A stretch of 62,498 nt of DNA from CAG-632 sp963626805. GTDB lineage: Bacteria; Bacillota; Clostridia; Lachnospirales; Lachnospiraceae. The position numbers and the translations under genes were made by a program. Where the stretch lies: assembly GCA_963626805.1 (NCBI GenBank), contig CAVFXS010000059.1:1-62498 (forward strand), in the 5' to 3' direction. Below the pieces are notes generated by a model that worked only from the letters and a program-made list of their open reading frames with translations, was not told the origin of the DNA and made no database searches. Positions 39,081 to 47,517 of this stretch are shown here, piece by piece (within the stretch, counting starts at the first letter, position 1; every line of letters begins with the position of its first letter).

Positions 39081-42008
39081 ATGGATGATATCATGTTTGA
39101 AAATGAAATATCGGATTTGGATTTTGAAATGAGTGAGTTTGATGAGGATTATCAGGACTATATGCGTGAACGGCAGATTGCGGAAGCAGAGTTTATGGAT
39201 GGAGAGCTTACGCAGGATAAACGCCTGTATGAAATTATGGGTAATGCACGTTCCGGCATGCAGAATTTATCTTCGGAGAAGCTGCGGCGTGTAGTGCGAT
39301 TAAACGGATACAGACGGTTGCCTAAGGAAATAAAGTCTCTGTTAGGATTGCTGGAAGCATATGAAACGATATTGCAGGAATCCAGACGAAATAATCCGGA
39401 TCCAGTAATGCTGACAAATGTTTTGTTTGAAATTCAGAGCGCCTGTCGGGGTGCAGCTATGATAAGCCACAATGATGATATGGATAAGCTCATTCAGGGA
39501 ATCGTATCAGATTCCGGAAGATTGCTGGCAGGGGTATATGATATGAAGCAGGACAGCGCATATATACCAACAGCGGAAGCAGTGAATTTAAAAGGCGGAC
39601 ATGCGGATAAGCAGGCGCAGATCGAATTCGATAAGTCCAATAGAGTAACGGATACGTCCAGACAGAATTATGAGGTATCAGATGATGGATTCAGTCAGTA
39701 TAAGATTATGAGTTATGCAACTGCAGATGCTATGGCGAAGCAGAATAACCATAATCTCAGCTCTGACAGTGCGAAAAGTAAAGAAGAACACATATATATG
39801 AGTCAGTCATATGGCAGAGAATTTGGTTATGTAAATACATCAAATGCGTCCAGTATCAATGCGTATCTTCGAGGGGAGAGCCCAAGACAAATTGAACAGA
39901 ACATTCAGAGGTTCAGACCGGATTTTCAGCTCGAAGACAACTGGGAGGATGAAATTAAAAAAACGATTGGTGCCATGGATAATGCAGCAGAGCAGAATCA
40001 GCTGGATGACAATTATAAATTCTATCGGATGCTTCGATCCGAATATGTTTCTTCAGTTCTGGGACTGGGAGATTTTATTGAAAATGGAACAGAAATACGT
40101 CCGGATGTTGTTCATGCAATCCAGAAGAAAGCAGGAACCATAATAACAGATAAGAGCTATATGTCGGTCGGATTTAATGCAGATATCCAATTTGCAGGCT
40201 CTCCGATCATGCTTACGCTGCTATGTGATAAAGGAACAAAAGTATTTGCTACAGATAATCTTCCGGAGTCTGAATTAATATTAGGACGGAATACAAGCTA
40301 TATGATCGTAGGAGCACGCTGGTACGGAAAAAATAAGAAGAATGTACCGGTAAGTGCGAATAACGGAATGCAGAAGTATTCCGGACTGGAGATATTTGCA
40401 AAGGTACTGGGAACCGGCGAAGAACCTGAGGAACTGGAACGATATGATACGATCAGGGATCAACTGAAAACATCCGGGAAAAAGGGTGAAAAAGAAAATA
40501 GCTTAGGGTTTCAGCAGTTTCTTGAAACGTTGGACAATGTGGAAAATGCATTGGATGCATCGGTTGATACAGACAGCTATGATACAGAATATGCGAAAAT
40601 ATCAAAGGCATATCAGCAGATATTTGCAAAGGGACAGGATTATTTAAATACACATAAGATGACACTTTCTATACAGGGAAGAAAGAGAAAAGCAAAGATA
40701 CGGGAAGCGATTATGCTCTGTGCACGTGATTATGATATTCTGCAGACCAGAGGCATGGATATCCTTGCAGGTAATGTAAGGAAAACATGGAGAATGCTTC
40801 TCCATACATATAATGGGAAAGCTATATCGGATAGTCCGGCAACAAAGAATGCAGTCCGGATGACACTGGAAGCATTGAGTAATGTAATTGCAGGGGATGC
40901 TCAGATTATGTCCTCTGAGCAGTTTGAAACCTATATTAAACGGGCAAACGGAACGGAAGTCATACCGTCAGATATTGACGAATTGCTGATGTTTATGAAA
41001 GCATATGAACGAAATACGGCTGCCCACCAGGCAGATGCGACAAAGAATAACATTCTTGGAATTAAGTCCATGCAATTATTGGGTGAGAAATGCCTGGAGG
41101 TTCGTAATCACTACAGCTCACATAGTAATGTATATAAGGCGATCGTGACATTGGAACAGCAGGCTGCGCGCAGAATCCGACAGCTTGCTACGGTAGATGA
41201 TGCACAAGTCGTTATGGGTCAGATAAACGGGACTACAACACAGGATAAACATGCATGGCAAGTAATTGCAACCGGTGAGTTCAGTGAATATGGATACCTG
41301 ACGAATCAGGAAGCTAAAGAGATGGCGGAAAAAAACAAATATAATGAGAAGGATTATGTCCGACAGCTATATGGAAGATATAAGGGGCAATGGTATGATG
41401 GAGAAGGACGGGATCATGGGTATATCCGTACAAATAATTCTTTTGATATTAATCAGTATCTGCGGCAGAATCGTAAGCTGAGAAAACCGCAGACAGAAAA
41501 GGAAAAACGGATGCAGACCACTATTCGCAATCTGCAGAATGCATCTCAGATAAATGAGATTCCGCGAAAAATCCGTGCACACAGAATGTTAAATACTCCT
41601 TATTTGCAGTATCAGCTGGGGATATCTGAAGAGTTATTGGGAAGCCTGGACAGAAATCAGCAGGAGATCATGCGACAGATTAATAAGAAGGCTGGTACGA
41701 TTATTCGCGAGGATGGATTTATGTGTGTGGGTTATAATGTTGATTTTATGTTTGCCCAGGCACCGCTTATGCTGACCTTATTATGTGATGCCGGTACGAA
41801 GTGTATGGCAACACTTAATTATGGTGAGAGTGAGCTGATTTTTGGAAGAGGTACGAAGTATATGATTATCGGCGCTGTTGCACATGGAAATGAACATATG
41901 AATGTGCCGATATCAAATTTAAAAAATATGAATGATGAGGATGCCTTGATGGATCCGGAGTCTGGTGTTTATCGTGGCCTTGAGATTATCGTAAAAATTA
42001 TTCCGTGA
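39081..42008 (+). CDS. Putative eCIS cargo toxin with two ADP-ribosyltransferase-like domains
   Basis: 975 residues, flanked by the two AAA+ genes. Two related modules match the R-S-E outline of VIP2/C3-type ADP-ribosyltransferases, which transfer ADP-ribose from NAD+ to a host protein. Module 1 (about 249-425): Arg316 in FYRML, Ser362 in YMSVGFN, ExE Glu396/Glu398 in ESELILGRNTSYMIVGA. Module 2 (about 785-975): Arg835 in HRML, Cys882 in FMCVGYN where Ser is usual, Glu916/Glu918 in ESELIFGRGTKYMIIGA. Both end with GLEI.KV/I. Between them is a 350-residue helical linker. The N-terminus is strongly acidic (17 Asp/Glu in 42 residues), and there is no signal peptide, as expected for particle cargo. 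RBS TTGGAGGAAA. Confidence 0.75.
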   Translation: MDDIMFENEISDLDFEMSEFDEDYQDYMRERQIAEAEFMDGELTQDKRLYEIMGNARSGMQNLSSEKLRRVVRLNGYRRLPKEIKSLLGLLEAYETILQESRRNNPDPVMLTNVLFEIQSACRGAAMISHNDDMDKLIQGIVSDSGRLLAGVYDMKQDSAYIPTAEAVNLKGGHADKQAQIEFDKSNRVTDTSRQNYEVSDDGFSQYKIMSYATADAMAKQNNHNLSSDSAKSKEEHIYMSQSYGREFGYVNTSNASSINAYLRGESPRQIEQNIQRFRPDFQLEDNWEDEIKKTIGAMDNAAEQNQLDDNYKFYRMLRSEYVSSVLGLGDFIENGTEIRPDVVHAIQKKAGTIITDKSYMSVGFNADIQFAGSPIMLTLLCDKGTKVFATDNLPESELILGRNTSYMIVGARWYGKNKKNVPVSANNGMQKYSGLEIFAKVLGTGEEPEELERYDTIRDQLKTSGKKGEKENSLGFQQFLETLDNVENALDASVDTDSYDTEYAKISKAYQQIFAKGQDYLNTHKMTLSIQGRKRKAKIREAIMLCARDYDILQTRGMDILAGNVRKTWRMLLHTYNGKAISDSPATKNAVRMTLEALSNVIAGDAQIMSSEQFETYIKRANGTEVIPSDIDELLMFMKAYERNTAAHQADATKNNILGIKSMQLLGEKCLEVRNHYSSHSNVYKAIVTLEQQAARRIRQLATVDDAQVVMGQINGTTTQDKHAWQVIATGEFSEYGYLTNQEAKEMAEKNKYNEKDYVRQLYGRYKGQWYDGEGRDHGYIRTNNSFDINQYLRQNRKLRKPQTEKEKRMQTTIRNLQNASQINEIPRKIRAHRMLNTPYLQYQLGISEELLGSLDRNQQEIMRQINKKAGTIIREDGFMCVGYNVDFMFAQAPLMLTLLCDAGTKCMATLNYGESELIFGRGTKYMIIGAVAHGNEHMNVPISNLKNMNDEDALMDPESGVYRGLEIIVKIIP

Positions 42009-42069
42009 CGGGAAGATGCAAAGCATATAAAACAGGAAATTCCAGGAACCATAAAAGGAGGAACAGGAT

Positions 42070-42252
42070 ATGGAAAAGGATACGATTGACCGTATGACAG
42101 ATGATGGAAGCAGTGCTGTGATCATTCACTCACCACAGTGTGTAGATTGCAGATATAATCAGGGTCTCATGAACTGTGAGGCATTGGTGGTGAAGCCGGA
42201 GAAATATGTGATGAATCAGGAGATATGTCCGATGTATGAGAAGGAGAGCTAA
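42070..42252 (+). CDS. Small Cys-rich protein beside the toxin
   Basis: 60 residues, AAAGGAGGAACAGG as RBS. Four Cys residues (SPQCVDCRYNQGLMNCEAL and EICPMY) form a likely zinc site. The stop codon overlaps the ATG of the AAA+ gene (TAATG), so translation is coupled. Small proteins with this C..C-N..C..C look are widespread and uncharacterised. Immunity protein or loading factor for the neighbouring toxin are options, but position is the only support. Confidence 0.75.
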   Translation: MEKDTIDRMTDDGSSAVIIHSPQCVDCRYNQGLMNCEALVVKPEKYVMNQEICPMYEKES

Positions 42253-44369
42253 TGGAACTGAAGTTTTCAAAAATGAATCAGCCGTATCGGAATAATCGGG
42301 AGATGATTGAGGATTACAAAGTCTTGATATCTACTGTATTAGATGCATATCAGACAGACCCGATTTTGTGGAATGCAGATGATTTGTCTGATCATACGAA
42401 GGCATCGAGGGTGTTTGCGGAGCTTCGGGAGGCAACCGATGAGATTCTGCAATGGATAGCTGCCAGAGAGGCTGCAACGAAGGAAGATATGCCACCATTT
42501 CAGACCGTGATGGAACGGTGCGGCTTGGATAAAACCGAACAGCTGATAGTTATATTTCTGTTGATGCCGGAAATATCTGTAAGCTGTAATAAGTTTTATA
42601 ATATGATTCTGCTGAAACGGAGAGAAAATTATATAACGGTAGGCTTTCTGTATGAATTGCTTCAATATGTGAAAGAAATTACAGCATATGAGTTGTTAGA
42701 GTATTTTCAGCCGGATCGTTTGCTTGCAAAATATTGTATAGAAGCGGGAGCAGACAAGGAATTGATGAATTTCAATACGCCGGTTCAGTTAAGAACGAAT
42801 TTTATACAGTATGCATCCGGTCAGGAAGCAATGTCAAATGAAAGAAATCGTGCATTCTATTATATAAGTGAAGAAAAGGAAATTTATGCCTTTGATGATT
42901 ATGTAGAACGTTTTGAACGCATTATCCGTTATGGAGAACGGAATGGAGCAGTAGTTATTTTAAAGGGAAAGACCTGTAGTGGACGCAGAAGCTGCCTATA
43001 CAAGCTCGGCACCAGGCTGGGAAGGAGACTGTTATATATAGATTTTGATAGGATGTGTCAGGCGGGTCAGAAGGAATATCAGCATCTCAGGAACTTAATC
43101 TTCACGGAGATCAGGCTTCAGGAGCCGATATTGTATGTCAGCGGAAGGAAAACTGCGGAGAATAAAAAGTACAGAATTGCAGACCTTATTTCAGAGATGC
43201 TGGAATATGCGAAGGTGGTGTTTACATCCTTTGAACCGGGAGAGCTTGCCGGAATGCGAGCTCCTTATATTTTGTTTGATCTGGGAGAAGAGAACCTGTT
43301 GCGCCGGAAGAAAATATGGGATGGTATGATGTCAGAATATCCGGTAGAGAAACAGGTGTCGTCCGTTCAGATGGCGTCGAAATATAATCTTGTGGCCGGA
43401 GATATCCGCAGAGTATTTGAAATGGCAGATTTCTTTCGGCTGATGGAAGATGCAGAGCTTATACATAAGGAGTATCTGGAGAAGGCAATTTATGAGACCG
43501 GAAGTATTGATTTCCAGGGACTTGCTACAAGAATCCCGGCAGTGTTTGCCTGGTCGGATATTGAACTGGGAGATGCGGCACTTCGAACGTTAAAGCTGAT
43601 ATGTGCCAGAATCGATTTGCAATATCAGGTAGGGGAGATTGCCGGTCTGAATAAAAAGCTGGCATATGGCAAGGGCGTCAGTATCTTGTTCTATGGTGCA
43701 CCGGGTACCGGAAAGACCATGTGTGCACAAGTGCTTGCAAAGGAGCTGGGGATGGAGCTGTATCGGGTAGATCTGAGTCAGATGGTCAGCAAATACATTG
43801 GGGAGACAGAGAAGAATCTGGGACGTGTCTTTGACGAGGCTAAAAAGGGGAATACCATTCTGTTCTTTGATGAAGCGGATTCGTTATTTTCCAGACGTAC
43901 AGATGTGACGGATGTGAAAGATAAGTATTCCAATACAGAGGTTTCATTTCTTCTTCAGAAAATGGAGGAATATTCGGGAATTACAATCCTGGCAACGAAT
44001 CTGTTACAGAATTTTGACCCGGCAATCCTTCGGAGATTGACATACAGTATTAGATTTGAACAACCGAATGAGCAGACACGTCTGGAGCTCTGGAATAAGA
44101 TCCTGCCACAGACGGTTCAATTTTCAGAAGCTTTGGATATTGGATATTTTGCAGAGAAGTTTGAATTGTCGGGAAGTAATATCAAAGCAATTTTATACAA
44201 TGCAGCCTATATGGCTGCGGTGCAGATGCAGGCGGATAAGCAGCTGGATAGTATAATCATGATACAACCGGTGCATCTGGTAAAGGCACTGCAGATGGAG
44301 TATGACAAGCTTGGCATGTATCTGCAACGGAGTGATCTGGGGGTGTACGGAGATTGCCTGAATGGATAG
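42252..44369 (+). CDS. AAA+ ATPase of the injection locus, copy 2
   Basis: 705 residues, same layout as the gene at 36695: a helical N-terminal region, a degenerate P-loop module (KGKTCSGRRSC, about residue 236) and an intact AAA+ module with FYGAPGTGKTMCAQ (about 482), SKYIGETEKNLGRVF, Walker B ILFFDEADSLFSRR (about 535), LATNLLQNFDPAILRRL and SGSNIKAILYNAAY. It is the last gene of the contractile array. The A-rich 246 bases after it contain no convincing terminator hairpin. Confidence 0.9.
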   Translation: MELKFSKMNQPYRNNREMIEDYKVLISTVLDAYQTDPILWNADDLSDHTKASRVFAELREATDEILQWIAAREAATKEDMPPFQTVMERCGLDKTEQLIVIFLLMPEISVSCNKFYNMILLKRRENYITVGFLYELLQYVKEITAYELLEYFQPDRLLAKYCIEAGADKELMNFNTPVQLRTNFIQYASGQEAMSNERNRAFYYISEEKEIYAFDDYVERFERIIRYGERNGAVVILKGKTCSGRRSCLYKLGTRLGRRLLYIDFDRMCQAGQKEYQHLRNLIFTEIRLQEPILYVSGRKTAENKKYRIADLISEMLEYAKVVFTSFEPGELAGMRAPYILFDLGEENLLRRKKIWDGMMSEYPVEKQVSSVQMASKYNLVAGDIRRVFEMADFFRLMEDAELIHKEYLEKAIYETGSIDFQGLATRIPAVFAWSDIELGDAALRTLKLICARIDLQYQVGEIAGLNKKLAYGKGVSILFYGAPGTGKTMCAQVLAKELGMELYRVDLSQMVSKYIGETEKNLGRVFDEAKKGNTILFFDEADSLFSRRTDVTDVKDKYSNTEVSFLLQKMEEYSGITILATNLLQNFDPAILRRLTYSIRFEQPNEQTRLELWNKILPQTVQFSEALDIGYFAEKFELSGSNIKAILYNAAYMAAVQMQADKQLDSIIMIQPVHLVKALQMEYDKLGMYLQRSDLGVYGDCLNG

Positions 44370-44555
44370 CGGCTGATAAGAGAGAATTTGTATATTTTGT
44401 GTAAAAAAAAGGAAAAAATAATAAAAAATACACAAAAATACAAAAGAAAATGAAAGAAATAACAGGGATAAGGCATAAAAACACTTGCGATACAGTAAAT
44501 TTGCAAAAAAAGGCGAAAAAAATGGAATGAAATTTGTGAAAATGCATAAAAACCA

Positions 44556-44584
44556 TTTCCAAAATCGAATCCAGGTGTTATAAT
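44556..44584 (+). promoter_or_regulatory. Extended -10 promoter for glgC
   Basis: TGTTATAAT (44576-44584) is an extended -10 with a perfect TATAAT. TTTCCA at 44556 is a weak -35 at 17-base spacing. Transcription would begin near 44591, about 25 bases before the glgC ATG. It lies at the end of the 246-base A-rich spacer 44370-44615, in which I see no gene. Confidence 0.7.
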
Positions 44585-44615
44585 AAACCTATCATGCGCA
44601 AAGGGGTGACGACAT

Positions 44616-45890
44616 ATGATTAAGAAGGAAATGATAGCGATGCTTCTGGCAGGTGGTCAGGGTAGTCGGTTGGGTGTTTTGACATCAAAGTTAGCCAAGC
44701 CTGCAGTTGCGTTCGGTGGGAAGTATAAGATTATCGATTTTCCGCTTAGTAACTGTATTAATTCAGGCGTGGACACTGTCGGTGTACTTACACAGTACCG
44801 TCCGCTCAGACTTAATCAGCATATTGGAATAGGTATGTCATGGGATTTGGATCGTAATATTGGTGGTGTTACCGTATTGCCTCCATATGAGAAGAGTACA
44901 GACAGCTCCTGGTATACAGGAACTGCAAATGCGATTTATCAGAATCTGGAGTTTATGGAATATTATAATCCGGATTATGTCCTGATACTTTCTGGTGACC
45001 ATATTTATAAGATGGATTACGAGGTAATGCTGGATTACCATAAGGCCAGCAAGGCAGCAGTTACATTGGCAACTTATGAGGTGCCGATGGAGGAAGCCAG
45101 CCGGTTTGGTGTGGTTATTACAGATGACGAGGGCTGCATTCAGGAGTTTGAAGAGAAGCCGGAGCATCCTCGAAGCAATAAAGCGTCTATGGGTATTTAC
45201 ATCTTTAACTGGAAGGTATTGAAGAATGCACTTCAGGTTATGAAAGATGTTCCATCCTGTGACTTTGGTAAGCATATTATTCCTTACTGCCATGAGCAGG
45301 GCGAGAGAATCTGTGCATATGACTTTAAGGGCTACTGGAAGGATGTAGGAACCCTTGGTTCATATTGGGAAGCAAATATGGAACTGGTAGATATTATTCC
45401 GGAGTTTAACTTATATGAAGAATTCTGGAGAATCTACACCAAGAGTGATGCATTACCACCACAGTACATAGCAGATTCTGCAAAGGTAGGAAAGTGTATT
45501 ATCGGAGAGGGTACCGAGGTTTACGGCGAAGTAGAACATTCGGTTATCGGCTCTGCAGTTACAATCGGAGAAGGCGCGGTTGTCAGGGATTCCATTATCA
45601 TGAACGGAGCAGTCATTGGTAAGAACTGCGTGATTGATAAAGCCATCATTGCTGAAAATACCGTGATCGGAGACGGAGCGGTTCTTGGTGTCGGCGAGTA
45701 CGCACCGAGCGAGTACAATCCGAAGGTATATGCATTTGACCTTGTTACCATTGGTGAGAAATCAGTGATTCCTCCAAACGTTAAGATTGGAAAGAATACT
45801 GCAATCTTCGGCGAGACAACTCCTGAAGATTATCCGAATGGCGAGCTGAAGAGTGGCGGAAGTTTGATAAAGGTAGGTGATTTGGCATGA
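44616..45890 (+). CDS. glgC: Glucose-1-phosphate adenylyltransferase, catalytic subunit
   Basis: 424 residues. GlgC makes ADP-glucose from ATP and glucose 1-phosphate, the first committed step of glycogen synthesis. The nucleotide loop is MLLAGGQGSRLGVLTSKLAKP (shown in part: LAGGQGSRLG), with FPLSNCINSG, the GTANAIYQN substrate segment, LSGDHIYKMDY and FEEKP. The C-terminal half is a left-handed beta helix (hexapeptides such as IGEGAVVRDSIIM and IGKNCVIDKAII). RBS AAAGGGGTG precedes ATG. It overlaps glgD by 4 bases, so the two subunits are co-translated. Confidence 0.96.
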   Translation: MIKKEMIAMLLAGGQGSRLGVLTSKLAKPAVAFGGKYKIIDFPLSNCINSGVDTVGVLTQYRPLRLNQHIGIGMSWDLDRNIGGVTVLPPYEKSTDSSWYTGTANAIYQNLEFMEYYNPDYVLILSGDHIYKMDYEVMLDYHKASKAAVTLATYEVPMEEASRFGVVITDDEGCIQEFEEKPEHPRSNKASMGIYIFNWKVLKNALQVMKDVPSCDFGKHIIPYCHEQGERICAYDFKGYWKDVGTLGSYWEANMELVDIIPEFNLYEEFWRIYTKSDALPPQYIADSAKVGKCIIGEGTEVYGEVEHSVIGSAVTIGEGAVVRDSIIMNGAVIGKNCVIDKAIIAENTVIGDGAVLGVGEYAPSEYNPKVYAFDLVTIGEKSVIPPNVKIGKNTAIFGETTPEDYPNGELKSGGSLIKVGDLA

Positions 45891-47011
45891 GAGCAATCGG
45901 TATCATTTTAGCAGGTGGTAACAGCAACCGTATGGGCGGTTTATCTGCAAAGAGAGCAGTCGCAGCGATGCCTATGGCAGGAAGTTATCGAAGCATTGAC
46001 TTCTCTTTGAGTAATATGACGAATTCACATATTCAGAAGGTTGCAGTTTTTACACAGTATAATTCACGTTCATTAAATGAACACCTGAATTCCTCTAAGT
46101 GGTGGGATTTTGGAAGAAAGCAGGGTGGTCTGTATGTATTTACACCAACCATTACGACCACTAACAGCTATTGGTATAAGGGTACTGCAGATGCACTGTA
46201 TCAGAACATCAGTTTTTTGAAAAACAGCCATGAACCGTATGTAGTAATCGCTTCCGGTGATGGTATTTATAAGCTGGACTACAATAAGGTTCTGGAAGAG
46301 CATATTGCGACCGGTGCTGATATCAGTATCGTATGCAAGGAGATTAATCCGGAAGAGGATGACATCAGTCGTTTTGGTGTGGTAACTCTGAATAATGACG
46401 GATGGGTAATGAACTTTGAGGAGAAGCCACTGGTAGCACAGAGTAATCTGGCATCCATCGGTGTTTATGTGATCAGAAGAAGACAGCTGATCGAGCTTCT
46501 GGAGAGCTGTGCAAAGGAAGGACGTACAGACTTCGTTAAGGATATTCTGGTTCGTTATAAGGATGTTAAGAAGATTCATGGTTATAAGATGGATTCCTTC
46601 TGGAGCAATATCGGAAGTATTGAGTCATACTATAAGACCAATATGAAATTTCTGAACAAGAATACACGGGATTATTTCTTCCGGACACATCCGGATGTAT
46701 ATACAAAGGTAGAAGATCTTCCGCCTGCCAAATACAATGGGGATGCCGTGGTAAAGAACAGTTTGGTTGCCAGCGGTTGTATTATCAATGGTACAATTGA
46801 AAACTCTGTATTATTTAAGAAGGTATACGTTGGAAATAATTGTGTCATTAAGAATTCTATTATTTTGAATGATGTACATATTGGGGATAATTCATATATA
46901 GAGAATTGTATTATTGAAAGCAGAGACACCTTGCGGGCAAACACTGAGTACATTGGTGAGCCGGATAAGATTAAAGTAGTAGTTGAAAATAACTTCAGAT
47001 ATACACTGTAG
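45887..47011 (+). CDS. glgD: Glucose-1-phosphate adenylyltransferase, GlgD subunit
   Basis: 374 residues. GlgD is the non-catalytic or regulatory partner of GlgC in Firmicutes. The loop reads ILAGGNSNRMGGLSAKRAVA, lacking the GlgC Gly-Arg pattern; it keeps GTADALYQN, ASGDGIYKLDYNKVL and MNFEEKP, and a short beta-helix end (KNSIILNDVHIGDNSYIENC, in part). It starts inside the glgC stop region (ATGA). No terminator is seen before spoVG. Confidence 0.95.
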   Translation: MRAIGIILAGGNSNRMGGLSAKRAVAAMPMAGSYRSIDFSLSNMTNSHIQKVAVFTQYNSRSLNEHLNSSKWWDFGRKQGGLYVFTPTITTTNSYWYKGTADALYQNISFLKNSHEPYVVIASGDGIYKLDYNKVLEEHIATGADISIVCKEINPEEDDISRFGVVTLNNDGWVMNFEEKPLVAQSNLASIGVYVIRRRQLIELLESCAKEGRTDFVKDILVRYKDVKKIHGYKMDSFWSNIGSIESYYKTNMKFLNKNTRDYFFRTHPDVYTKVEDLPPAKYNGDAVVKNSLVASGCIINGTIENSVLFKKVYVGNNCVIKNSIILNDVHIGDNSYIENCIIESRDTLRANTEYIGEPDKIKVVVENNFRYTL

Positions 47012-47053
47012 GCATTTTCGGTACGGGGACTAGGTTACATAGGGGGTTATCAG

Positions 47054-47326
47054 ATGAAGATTACGGACGTACGAGTACGCAAAGTAGCAAAAGAAGGTAA
47101 GATGAAGGCAGTGGTATCGATTACAATTGATGACGAGTTTGTTGTACATGATATCAAGGTCATCGAAGGTGAAAAGGGGCTGTTTATTGCAATGCCGAGC
47201 CGGAAGGCTGTGGATGGAGAATATCGGGATATTGCGCATCCGATCAATTCTGCAACCAGAGATCATATTCAGAATCTGATTCTGGATGCCTATGAGAAAG
47301 CATTAGAAGAAACAGACGAATTGTAA
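47054..47326 (+). CDS. spoVG: Septation/regulatory protein SpoVG
   Basis: 90 residues, near the family norm. SpoVG is a small nucleic-acid-binding regulator first known from sporulation and septation in Bacillus. The signature KITDVRVRKVAKEGKMKAVV, quoted in full here, and FVVHDIKVIEGEKGLFIAMP, RDIAHPINSATRD are clear. RBS AGGGGG is 8 bases before ATG. A strong intrinsic terminator follows. Confidence 0.96.
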   Translation: MKITDVRVRKVAKEGKMKAVVSITIDDEFVVHDIKVIEGEKGLFIAMPSRKAVDGEYRDIAHPINSATRDHIQNLILDAYEKALEETDEL

Positions 47327-47334
47327 ACTTCATG

Positions 47335-47378
47335 AAAAAGAGCTATGCAGCTATATGGGTAGATGCATAGCTCTTTTT
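47335..47378 (+). terminator. Intrinsic terminator after spoVG
   Basis: AAAAAGAGCTATGCA pairs perfectly with TGCATAGCTCTTTTT (15 bp) around a 14-base loop and ends in the T-run. The A-tract makes it bidirectional in form, but no gene converges on it. Confidence 0.92.
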
Positions 47379-47433
47379 GTATGTGTTGAAGAAAAGGGAA
47401 GTATTTAATAAATATTAAATAAAATGAAAAATC

Positions 47434-47462
47434 TTGCAGAATAAATGCGCGTGGTTCATAAT
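47434..47462 (+). promoter_or_regulatory. Sigma-A-type promoter for the RND permease operon
   Basis: TTGCAG and CATAAT are separated by 17 bases, each one or two bases off consensus. It lies between the spoVG terminator and the next ATG, giving a leader of about 50 bases with AGGAGGAG as RBS. Confidence 0.6.
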
Positions 47463-47517
47463 AGAATATAGACTGCAATTTGATGCGTAAGAAGAGAAAA
47501 CAGGAGGAGCTTATAAA

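Noticed and set aside
44370..44615. A-rich spacer as terminator or small gene
   Set aside because: It has poly-A tracts but no stable inverted repeat followed by T residues and no ORF with RBS on either strand; only the glgC promoter is supportable.
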